A stretch of DNA of 48,054 nt from Planctomycetota bacterium. GTDB taxonomy: Bacteria > Planctomycetota > Phycisphaerae > Phycisphaerales > SM1A02. The stretch is from contig JAFMML010000022.1 in the NCBI GenBank assembly GCA_017859745.1, positions 1-48,054 of the forward strand, read 5' to 3'. Shown here in pieces: positions 32,525 to 40,331 of the stretch. The notes beneath the pieces are model-generated. The model saw only the letters and a list, made by a program, of their open reading frames with translations, did not search any database and was not told the origin of the DNA. Within the stretch, counting starts at the first letter, position 1. Every line of letters starts with the position of its first letter. A program made the position numbers and the translations under genes.

Positions 32525-35500
32525 TCACCGGAACGGAATCGCCACCGTCGAGGCCGGCGAGCTCAGCAGGATCCAGTTCTCCTCGATTCGGATCGCATCG
32601 AAGCGAGGCCCGAGGGTCCGAAGCTCGAGCGCCGGGGCCAGTTGTCGCCCTCCGTCGGCGAGGCCGAATCGATAGATCGCGTAGGTGAACTCCGTTCTCG
32701 GCGTCCCGTCGTCCCCGATCACCGGTCCCGCTCCCTCGAAGGAGAGCACCACCGCTCCGTCGGACGCGAGGCCCGCGAGCAGGTAGTTGCGATCTTCGTG
32801 GACGGCGTCGAGACCGAGGATCTCGCCGCCGACGTCGAGAACCATCAGTCGGTTGCCGAAGATCGCCGCCGCGCGGCCCTCGGAGTCGATCAGCAGCTGC
32901 TCGAAGCGTTGCACGTTGGTGCGATCGTTCGAAGCGCCCTCTCGCTCGAGGTCGCCAGCCTGCGCCATCCCTCGGCCATCTCGGGTTCGCCAGACGGACA
33001 GGCGATCGGACCCCTCTCGCACGATCAGACGTCCCGCCCGAGGCCACGCCTCGGCGCTGTGCCGAATCTGCGGCTGTCGCAGGGACCAGCGGTCGTCGGA
33101 CGTGCCGTCGCCGGGCAGCAGTCCATTCCAGGAGATCCCGTCGTCGCTGCCCCAGATCACCTCGCCCAGAGGCGTCTGTCGGACCCAGCGAATCGCGATC
33201 TCGGGTGCCGCGTCCAGTTCCCAACGCCGCACGATCCGCCCTTCCCTCGAGATCAGGGCCACGACCGGTGCCAATCCTCCGGCGGCGCGGGACTCGCCCG
33301 CGATCAGCACCCCCAGTGGTCCCGGTTCGACCAGCTGCACACGATCCATGACGCCTTCGAGCGTCCATCGCACCGTGGCGCCGTCGGATGCGTCGAGGGC
33401 GACGAGGTCCCCACTTCGACGTACCAGCACGAGTCGGTCCCCGACGAGAGCCGGAAGAATCTCTTCGGGGTCCTCCTGCCCGCCCCTCGTCGTCCCAGAC
33501 GAGGTCCGTCGACCGCTCGACGCGCCTGCCCCCTCCGGACGAGCGGTGGGAAACAGCGTCGACACCGAGGGATTCAGCCACGGCACCTCGCCGCGTGCCG
33601 CGTCCACCGCCATGACGATCGGCTGTCGCCGGTCAACATTCTGCCAGACGAGCAGCGTCTCGCGTCCACCGATGGCCGTTGCGCCGACGACCAGCGGCGA
33701 GGGATCCTCGATCGGCACGGACCAGACCGTGGTCAACTCCGGACCATCGGTTCGGAGTCGCTGCATTTCGCCCTCGTCCGCCAGCAGCACCAGATCGCGA
33801 AGATCGCCGGCGCTCGGCGCGAACTCCACAAGTCGGCCGGGCCACTCCACAGCCATCCCCGGTGTACGCCCCAATCGTGGAGCCGAAGATCGCTCACGTT
33901 CGACCATCGCATCGAGACGCTCCGCGAGCACCCCCTGTCCGGCACGTCCGACTCCGCCTGCCGCGCCCGCGGACGGATCGAGATCCCCCGCGGCGGCCTC
34001 GACGGCGGCTCGCACCTCGGCCAACCGAGACAGGGTCGCCTCGAACGGCTGCCCGGACCTCTCCAGTCGATCGGCCGCTTCGAGGCGGGCCCGCCCGGCG
34101 GCCTCGGTCAGAGGGAACTCCGCCGCGACGGCGAGCAGCTCGGCCGCGGACGCGCCCGATTCGAGCAGTCGGTCCAGTCGAAGATCCGCCAGCGCCGCCC
34201 CGGGAGCCAACAGACCGTCGCCGTGGACTTCGGCGAGGTCTCGCATGCGCTCGCGTGCCGCGACTCGAACGGCGATGTCCCGACCGTTCTCGCTCACCGA
34301 TCGATGGCCCAGCGTCGGCTCCGAAAGCAGGGACTGCCAGACCTCGATCGCGTCGCCGAACTCTCCGCGGTCGACGTGCCAATCGCCGCGACTCAGGCGC
34401 TCGCGAACCCGCTGACCAGGTTCGATGGCGACGGCGGCAAGCAGATCTCGAACCCGCGTGCCGAACTCGCGATCCCGCCGAACCGCGAGGTCGAAATCGA
34501 TGAGGCGTTCGAAGAGCCGATCCCGCTCGGCGGCGTCGCCGGACCGCTCCACTGCGGCCAGCGCGAGCTCGGCCGCCTCGATGGCGGCTTCTCGGTGGCC
34601 GCTGGCGATCTCGAGATCCATCATGGCGATCGGCCACTCCGGATCGCTCGGCGCCGTGGCCAGCCGCGCCGTCAGACGGACGCGTGCCGCATTCGGATCC
34701 ATGACGGAAGCGATCGATTCCGTCGCCACGAACACGATCTGTCCATCCGTGCTCAACACGTTGGCGGCCTCGCTCCAGTCGAGCGTCCTGCGGATGCGTC
34801 CCGACTCGAGGTCCACGATCCGAAGCGCTTCTCCACCCGGAACCAGCAATGCGTCGCCGACGACCTGCACCCGACCTCGGAGACCGTTGCGATTGGCCAC
34901 GCCGGGGTCGCCCGCCAGAACATCGCGATTCCGTTCGGCGTATCGCCAAAGCGGAGAATCGAGGTCGGTCGCGTCGTAGGCGACCACATCGCTCCCGATC
35001 GCCAGCACGATCCGACGGTCCCGCAACTCGGCACCGAGCAGGTACCGGGGCTGTGCGGCGGCGATCTCGCTGGTGCCGTGCCGGGCAAGCCGTGCCCCGG
35101 TTCGGGCATCGAGTTCGAGGATCGCCGTCTGGTCCGGAGCCATCGAGAGCACTCGATCGGCGACGAGGAGCGGCTGGGACAGTTCCCACGGCTCCGTCGA
35201 GTAGCGGCCCTCGCGAAGCGGCACCGCCTCGCGACGCAACCAGTCGATCGAGCCGTCCGCAGCGTCCACGCTGGCGATGACACCCACGGACGCAGCCACC
35301 AGAACCCGGCCTTCGGACGCGACGGGAGAGGCGTACGGGCGAGTACCCCCGAGACGCACCCCGCCGCAGGATCCCAGCGGCACCAGCCACCGCACCCGCC
35401 CATCCTCCAGATCGAGCGAGGCGAGATAGTCGATCGTCTCGAGACGATTGGTCACCCGCCGAGCCATCACGAAGACGGCATCCGAGTCCACCGCCACGAC

Positions 35501-36625
35501 CCCGTACGGGAAGAGGTCGTCGCTGTCGCGATCGTTGCTCAGGCCCGCCGCGAACGCGGCGAGATCGGTCGTCCAGAGAGGATGCCCCGTCTCGCGATCG
35601 AGGCAGACCACGTGCCCACTCCCGGTTCTCCGGTTGCCCAGCGCGTGCCCGGACAGCGTCACCACGCGATCCCCTTGGAGCGCGACCAGCGTCGGATCCC
35701 CGATCGCTCCAAGTTCCTGCCCACCCGTGGGGTCGATCGGGGTGCTCCAGCGCTCCCGCCGACTGAGACGGTCGATGGCTCGGACCACATGACCTTCGTT
35801 GAAGTAGATCCGCTCCGCATCGGCCGCCGGCATCACCACCAGCAGACTGCCGTCGGCCACGATGCGCTCGGCGGTTCGGGAAGTCGGTCGGCCGGAGCGC
35901 CTCGATTCTCGAAATGCTCGTTCGTAGGGGCTGTCGGGCAGCGATTCCCGCCAGAGTTCCGACCAGGCCTCGGTCGAGAGGTTCTCGGGATCCGCTCCGA
36001 AGGGGTCGGCCGCACGGTCCTCGGCGGGCCATGCTCCAAGGGCCTCGGGGCCCTTGCCCTCGGCCACCCACCGGGCCAGCGTCGTCACGCGATCACGGCG
36101 CGACCGCGCGGACTCGTCGGCGAGGCCCGGGTGCCCCTCGAGTCTCCCGAGCCGACGAAGACTCCGATGTCCGAGGCCCGACTCGGCATCGAGTTGCGCC
36201 AGTCGCAGACCCGCCTCCAGACCCGCCGGGGTCCAGAGCGCCGTTCGGAAGGTCTCCTCGAGTTCACCCGCGTCGAGCAGGCGATCTGCCCGGATGGTCG
36301 CCAGATCCGCAAACGCGGCGGCGAGTTCGGGATCCGAACGCAGGATGGACTCGACCTCCAGACGAACCGCTCGGAAGAGATCGGGGTCGCCCTCGGACGC
36401 CGGCACCAGGCGATCCGGAAACTCCCGCAGCAGGCGATCTGCCAGTCGTGCCCCCTCAAGAAGGTTGTCGGCCCGCTGATCCCGCAGGCGATTGAAGAGC
36501 TGGGTGGCGGTGGCGGACTCGTCCACCATGACCGCCACGGTCTCCTGCGACCAAGCGGCATGATCGACGCCGCCCGGCAGGGCGAACACCGCCGCAACCC
36601 AGCACCAGGATCCGCGTCGCGCCAT
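32525..36625 (-). CDS. Large secreted double PQQ-type beta-propeller protein
   Basis: A 1366-residue exported protein. The start at 36625 gives a signal peptide (CWVAAVFALPGGVDHAAWSQ). Residues about 30-250 are helical. Residues about 255-640 form a first PQQ-like propeller, with blades such as VVRAIDRLSRRERWSTPI, VVCLDRETGHPLWTTDL and ASVDAADGSIDWLRREAV. Residues about 640-905 are TPR-like helices (ASGHREAAIEAAELALAAVE, RGEFGDAIEVWQSLLSEP). A second propeller fills about 905-1366 (LVALDASDGATVRWTLEG, LVLVRRSGDLVALD). No PQQ-dehydrogenase active-site motif is seen, so these are likely scaffold or binding propellers. It is divergent from the small lipoprotein gene at 36700 and sits between the two pilus/secretion gene blocks. 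Confidence 0.85.
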   Translation of the reverse strand: MARRGSWCWVAAVFALPGGVDHAAWSQETVAVMVDESATATQLFNRLRDQRADNLLEGARLADRLLREFPDRLVPASEGDPDLFRAVRLEVESILRSDPELAAAFADLATIRADRLLDAGELEETFRTALWTPAGLEAGLRLAQLDAESGLGHRSLRRLGRLEGHPGLADESARSRRDRVTTLARWVAEGKGPEALGAWPAEDRAADPFGADPENLSTEAWSELWRESLPDSPYERAFRESRRSGRPTSRTAERIVADGSLLVVMPAADAERIYFNEGHVVRAIDRLSRRERWSTPIDPTGGQELGAIGDPTLVALQGDRVVTLSGHALGNRRTGSGHVVCLDRETGHPLWTTDLAAFAAGLSNDRDSDDLFPYGVVAVDSDAVFVMARRVTNRLETIDYLASLDLEDGRVRWLVPLGSCGGVRLGGTRPYASPVASEGRVLVAASVGVIASVDAADGSIDWLRREAVPLREGRYSTEPWELSQPLLVADRVLSMAPDQTAILELDARTGARLARHGTSEIAAAQPRYLLGAELRDRRIVLAIGSDVVAYDATDLDSPLWRYAERNRDVLAGDPGVANRNGLRGRVQVVGDALLVPGGEALRIVDLESGRIRRTLDWSEAANVLSTDGQIVFVATESIASVMDPNAARVRLTARLATAPSDPEWPIAMMDLEIASGHREAAIEAAELALAAVERSGDAAERDRLFERLIDFDLAVRRDREFGTRVRDLLAAVAIEPGQRVRERLSRGDWHVDRGEFGDAIEVWQSLLSEPTLGHRSVSENGRDIAVRVAARERMRDLAEVHGDGLLAPGAALADLRLDRLLESGASAAELLAVAAEFPLTEAAGRARLEAADRLERSGQPFEATLSRLAEVRAAVEAAAGDLDPSAGAAGGVGRAGQGVLAERLDAMVERERSSAPRLGRTPGMAVEWPGRLVEFAPSAGDLRDLVLLADEGEMQRLRTDGPELTTVWSVPIEDPSPLVVGATAIGGRETLLVWQNVDRRQPIVMAVDAARGEVPWLNPSVSTLFPTARPEGAGASSGRRTSSGTTRGGQEDPEEILPALVGDRLVLVRRSGDLVALDASDGATVRWTLEGVMDRVQLVEPGPLGVLIAGESRAAGGLAPVVALISREGRIVRRWELDAAPEIAIRWVRQTPLGEVIWGSDDGISWNGLLPGDGTSDDRWSLRQPQIRHSAEAWPRAGRLIVREGSDRLSVWRTRDGRGMAQAGDLEREGASNDRTNVQRFEQLLIDSEGRAAAIFGNRLMVLDVGGEILGLDAVHEDRNYLLAGLASDGAVVLSFEGAGPVIGDDGTPRTEFTYAIYRFGLADGGRQLAPALELRTLGPRFDAIRIEENWILLSSPASTVAIPFR

Positions 36626-36684
36626 CCGTGGGGGGATCGGCGGTTCCGCGGTCGAACTGGTCCAGAGGGGGAGCAAACCGACGG

Positions 36685-36690
36685 TAGAGT
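36685..36690 (+). promoter_or_regulatory. Putative -10 element for the small lipoprotein gene, start-proximal
   Basis: TAGAGT ends 9 bases before the ATG at 36700 (6 before the GTG at 36697). No Shine-Dalgarno sequence is present. It may serve the pilT-side gene block. Confidence 0.35.
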
Positions 36691-36699
36691 AGTCGGGTG

Positions 36700-37266
36700 A
36701 TGCCCCCTTCCGCACGCTCTGGCCTCGTTCGCGGACTCGCGCCGTTGCTTCTGGTCGCCGCCGGAGGCTGCGGCGCGTTCTCGCAGGCGCCCAGGATCGA
36801 GGTCGAGTCCTTGTCGCTCGTGAAGGTCGGCGAAACGGATGCCGAGGCGGACCTGGTGGTTCGGATCTCCGGAGGCGGGCCGCAGGCCACGATCCTCACG
36901 GACTTCCGATACAGCGTCTTCCTCGAGGGCCGCCGGGCCTTCGACGGCCGTTGGGCGGCGTTGGCGGCCGCGCCCCCGGAGGAGTCCATCGTCCGCACTC
37001 TGCCGGTGGTGATCCCCGGATCGATGCTTCCCGAGGGCGCCAGACCGGACCAGGGCGTCGCGATTCCGTGGTCGATCTCGGGATCGGTCGGATGGGAGGA
37101 CCCCGATCGGTTGGCGCGGATCCTGCTCGATCTGGGCTTCGCAACGCCGCGTTCGGGATTCTCCGGACGCGGCGACGCGATGTCGGCGCCACCGGCCGCA
37201 GACGAGGACGGCGCCGCCGAGGCGCCGGGCGGCTTCGAGTCGATCGAGTCCTCGACGGCCCCATAA
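36700..37266 (+). CDS. Small lipoprotein, possibly LEA14-like
   Basis: A 188-residue protein with a lipoprotein signal: GLAPLLLVAAGGC, lipobox Cys near residue 25. The mature part begins APRIEVESLSLVKVGETDAE and has a beta-rich domain (ADLVVRISGGG, FRYSVFLEGRRAFDG, IPWSISGSVGW). This resembles the LEA14/WHy fold seen in some envelope lipoproteins. It ends in an acidic, alanine-rich tail. A GTG at 36697 could serve as start. It is divergent from the large propeller gene and 136 bases upstream of pilT. Confidence 0.7.
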   Translation: MPPSARSGLVRGLAPLLLVAAGGCGAFSQAPRIEVESLSLVKVGETDAEADLVVRISGGGPQATILTDFRYSVFLEGRRAFDGRWAALAAAPPEESIVRTLPVVIPGSMLPEGARPDQGVAIPWSISGSVGWEDPDRLARILLDLGFATPRSGFSGRGDAMSAPPAADEDGAAEAPGGFESIESSTAP

Positions 37267-37402
37267 CCGTTCCAGCGGCGAACGGTCGAGTCTCGACCAC
37301 ATCACCGCGAGGAGAACGGGCAAACACCGTCAACCCGGTCCCGGAACCGGTCGATCCCCTGCCGTGGAGGCAAGGAGAGGGTTCGATCTGCCAGGGCCGA
37401 CC

Positions 37403-38461
37403 ATGCAACTCCACGACATTCTTCGCCGCGCTCACGAACACGAGGCCTCGGACATCCACATCGTGCCGGGCCATCCGCCCATGATGCGGGTCCACACGGT
37501 CCTCGTGCCCATGGACGACTTCCCCACGCTGACCAGCGAGGCGATTCGTCAGACCATCGAGCAGATCACCACGCCTTCGCAGCAGCAGGTGTTCGATCGC
37601 GAGAGCGACCTGGACTTCTCGCACGAGGTGCCTGGCCTGCAGCGCTACCGAATCAACGCGCATCTTCAGCGGAGCGGCCCGGCGCTGGCGCTGCGTTCGA
37701 TCCGGACGAGCGTGCCGCCGATGGAGAGCCTCGGACTTCCCGAGATCATCGACATGCTCGTGGACCTGCCGCGCGGACTGGTGCTCGTGACCGGCGACAC
37801 CGGCTCCGGCAAGTCCACGACGCTCGCAGCCATGATCGACGCGATGAACCGGCGTCACCGGAAGCACATCGTGACGCTCGAGGACCCGGTGGAGTACACG
37901 TTCACCTCCGACCTCTGCCTCATCGAGCAGCGTGAACTCGGCGCCGACATGCCGACGTTCGCCTCCGGCATGCGTCACGCCCTCCGTCAGGACCCGGACG
38001 TCATCCTCGTCGGCGAGATGCGCGATCTCGAGACCGCGGCGCTCGCCATCTCGGCGGCGGAGACCGGACACCTGGTGCTTTCCACGCTGCACACCGCCAG
38101 CGCCGCGCAGACCGTCGAACGGATCATCGACATGTATCCCGCCGGACAGCAGGCCCAGATCCGGGCGATGCTGTCCAACACCCTGGAGGCGGTGGTGTCG
38201 CAGACGCTGTTCAGTCGCGCCGATCGTCCGGGCATGGTCCCGGCGGTCGAGGTGCTGCTGTGCACGCCTGCGGTTCGAAACCTGATCCGCGAGGACCGGA
38301 CCTTCGAGATCCCCAACGTCATCGAGACCAGCCGGCAGCGCGGCATGAACAGTCTCGACTCCGCGATCTCCGAGCTCTACTTCAACGGCTGCATCAGCCG
38401 CGAGGACGCTCTCGAGAAGGCCACCAACCGCGACAAGCTCGAGCGTCAGCTCGCCGCCTGA
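37403..38461 (+). CDS. pilT: Type IV pilus retraction ATPase PilT
   Basis: A 352-residue hexameric ATPase that depolymerises pili. N-terminal domain: HEASDIHIVPGHPPMMRVH. Core: Walker A GDTGSGKSTT near residue 131, the Asp box VTLEDPVEYTF, Walker B LRQDPDVILVGEMRDLET and the His box HLVLSTLHTASA. The C-terminal AVRNLIRE at about 290 corresponds to the AIRNLIRE motif that marks retraction ATPases. The zinc CxxC pairs of assembly ATPases are absent. Length matches PilT (about 345). It is followed 25 bases later by a PilC-type platform gene. No PilB accompanies it. Confidence 0.95.
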   Translation: MQLHDILRRAHEHEASDIHIVPGHPPMMRVHTVLVPMDDFPTLTSEAIRQTIEQITTPSQQQVFDRESDLDFSHEVPGLQRYRINAHLQRSGPALALRSIRTSVPPMESLGLPEIIDMLVDLPRGLVLVTGDTGSGKSTTLAAMIDAMNRRHRKHIVTLEDPVEYTFTSDLCLIEQRELGADMPTFASGMRHALRQDPDVILVGEMRDLETAALAISAAETGHLVLSTLHTASAAQTVERIIDMYPAGQQAQIRAMLSNTLEAVVSQTLFSRADRPGMVPAVEVLLCTPAVRNLIREDRTFEIPNVIETSRQRGMNSLDSAISELYFNGCISREDALEKATNRDKLERQLAA

Positions 38462-38486
38462 TCCGTTCTCCCGACCGAAGCACACG

Positions 38487-39713
38487 ATGCCGCAGTACCG
38501 CTACCACGTCCGAACCTCCGCCGGCGCCGAGAATTCCGGCACGCTCGCCGCCGAGACCGTCTCCGCGGCGGCCTCGATCCTCCGCGAACAGGGGCTCCAT
38601 GTCCTTCAAGTGGTTCCCGTCGGCGTCTCGGCCGCACGCCTCGGCGGCATCGTCGAGCGTCTGAACGTCTCGACCGGACCCGGCCTCAAGGACGTTCTGG
38701 ACTTCACCACCCAGCTCGCGGTGATGACGCGTGCGGGCATCGGCATCCGGCAGGCCCTCGAGGGCATCGCCGATCAGGTCGAGCATCCGAGGTTCAAGCG
38801 GATCCTCCAGGAGATCCGCATGGACGTCGAGGGCGGCAAGCAGTTCTCCGAGGCGATCGCCCGCTACCCGAAGCTCTTCAGCCCGCTGTACGTGAGCATG
38901 GTCCGGGCCTCGGAGATGTCGGGCTCCTTCGCCAAGATGCTCGACCGCATCGCGAGCTATCTCGCCCAGGAGGTCGAGACCCGTCGGATGGTCGTCGGCG
39001 CGAGCATCTACCCCGGTCTCATCGCCACCATGGCGGTCGCGGTCACGGTGTTTCTTCTGACCTTCGTGCTGCCTCGCTTCGCCGCGGTGTTCTCCGGCCG
39101 CGAGGACGTCCTGCCGGGTCCCACCAAGTTCCTGATGGGACTCTCGAGCTTCATGATCGACTGGTGGTGGATGCTGATCGTGGCGATCGCCGCCGGCATC
39201 TTCGGCGGCATGCTGGGGCTTCGCACCGCGACCGGTCGCCTGCTGTTCGACCGCTTCAAGATCTCATGCCCCGGCATCAACAAGATGTTCCGGGCCCTGT
39301 ACATCAGCCGCAGCCTCCACACCATGGGCCAGCTGCTCAATGCGGGAGTCCCGGTGCTCGACACCATCGCGATCACCGGCGACATCGCCGGGAACGCCAT
39401 GTACCGCCGGATGTGGCGGAACGTCTACGGGGGCGTGAAGCAGGGACGCAAGATCCAGCAGCAGCTCGTGCGACACACGCTTCTGCCCAAGTCCGTGATC
39501 CAGATGATCGGTGCCGGCGAGGAGAGCGGAAAGCTCGGCGAGGTGCTCGAAGAGGTCTCGACCTACTACCACCGCGTCCTGCGGGACGCCATCAAGGCGA
39601 TGACCGGCATGATCGAACCGCTGATGATCGTCGTCATGGGCTCCTGCGTGGGCTTCATCGCGATGGCGATCATCCTCCCGATCTTCAAGATGAGCAGTCT
39701 CGTCACCGGATGA
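38487..39713 (+). CDS. pilC: Second platform protein, PilC/GspF-type
   Basis: A 408-residue polytopic protein of the same family as the GspF at 19019. Start MPQYRYHVRTSAGAENSGTL; first repeat FTTQLAVMTRAGIGIRQALE; second repeat SRSLHTMGQLLNAGVPVLDT; three transmembrane helices, the last being EPLMIVVMGSCVGFIAMAII. The first repeat's RYPKLFSPLYVSMVRASEMS and the pairing with pilT favour a type IV pilus role. The start at 38487 lies 25 bases after pilT. Two such platforms in one region imply either two machines or specialised forms of one. Confidence 0.92.
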   Translation: MPQYRYHVRTSAGAENSGTLAAETVSAAASILREQGLHVLQVVPVGVSAARLGGIVERLNVSTGPGLKDVLDFTTQLAVMTRAGIGIRQALEGIADQVEHPRFKRILQEIRMDVEGGKQFSEAIARYPKLFSPLYVSMVRASEMSGSFAKMLDRIASYLAQEVETRRMVVGASIYPGLIATMAVAVTVFLLTFVLPRFAAVFSGREDVLPGPTKFLMGLSSFMIDWWWMLIVAIAAGIFGGMLGLRTATGRLLFDRFKISCPGINKMFRALYISRSLHTMGQLLNAGVPVLDTIAITGDIAGNAMYRRMWRNVYGGVKQGRKIQQQLVRHTLLPKSVIQMIGAGEESGKLGEVLEEVSTYYHRVLRDAIKAMTGMIEPLMIVVMGSCVGFIAMAIILPIFKMSSLVTG

Positions 39714-39747
39714 ACGACGCCGCCCACGGGCGGCCGAGGGGACCTGC

Positions 39748-40320
39748 ATGCGCACCGCCACACGACGCGGATTCACGCTGATCGAGACCGCACTCGCCAT
39801 CGTGGTGATCGGCGTCGGCGTGCTCGCGCTGCTCGCGGCGCAGGTCGCCTTCCACCAGCAGAATCGCTGGTCGACCCATGCCAGCCGCGCCATGTTCCTC
39901 GCCAACGAGCTGCGGGAGACGATGATGCACCTGCCGCGTCACGATCCCGTCACCGGACACGACGCCGCCGCCACCGTCGATCCCGCGACCGGATACGACC
40001 CCGAGACCGGACTCAGTCCCTGGGGGCCGGAGTTGAACGAGTTCGACGCGGGCGACTGGGACGACGTCGACGACTTCGACGGCGCCGAGTTCTCCGGACC
40101 GCTCGGCAACGGTCCGATCGACGCCTCGCGCCGAGTCGTTCCCGGCCTCGACGGGTGGATCCAGCGGGTTCGGGTCTTCCACGTCGATCCCTTCGATCTC
40201 GACGAGGAGCGACCCCGCTTCTCCACCGATCTCGTCCAGGTCGAGGTGGTGGTGCTCTACCAGGCGCCGGGCGCCGGTGAACCCGAGGAACTCACCCGAC
40301 TGAACTGGCTTGCACCGTGA
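39748..40320 (+). CDS. Prepilin-type protein (PilV/GspI-like)
   Basis: A 190-residue prepilin. The very short leader MRTATRRG precedes FTLIETALAIVVIGVGVLAL with Glu5, followed by a helix with QNRWSTHASRAMFLANEL. The exposed part has an acidic segment (FDAGDWDDVDDFDGAEFSGP) and a beta-rich end (FSTDLVQVEVVVLYQAPG). Fits PilV/GspI-type minor pilins. Its stop overlaps an in-frame GTG of the next gene by 4 bases (GTGA). Confidence 0.85.
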   Translation: MRTATRRGFTLIETALAIVVIGVGVLALLAAQVAFHQQNRWSTHASRAMFLANELRETMMHLPRHDPVTGHDAAATVDPATGYDPETGLSPWGPELNEFDAGDWDDVDDFDGAEFSGPLGNGPIDASRRVVPGLDGWIQRVRVFHVDPFDLDEERPRFSTDLVQVEVVVLYQAPGAGEPEELTRLNWLAP

Positions 40321-40331
40321 GGAGTTCGCCC

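Noticed and set aside
32642-36700. Long plus-strand open frame opposite the double-propeller gene
   Set aside because: The minus-strand reading has a signal peptide and recognisable propeller and TPR-like repeats. The plus-strand reading has neither and is a compositional shadow.
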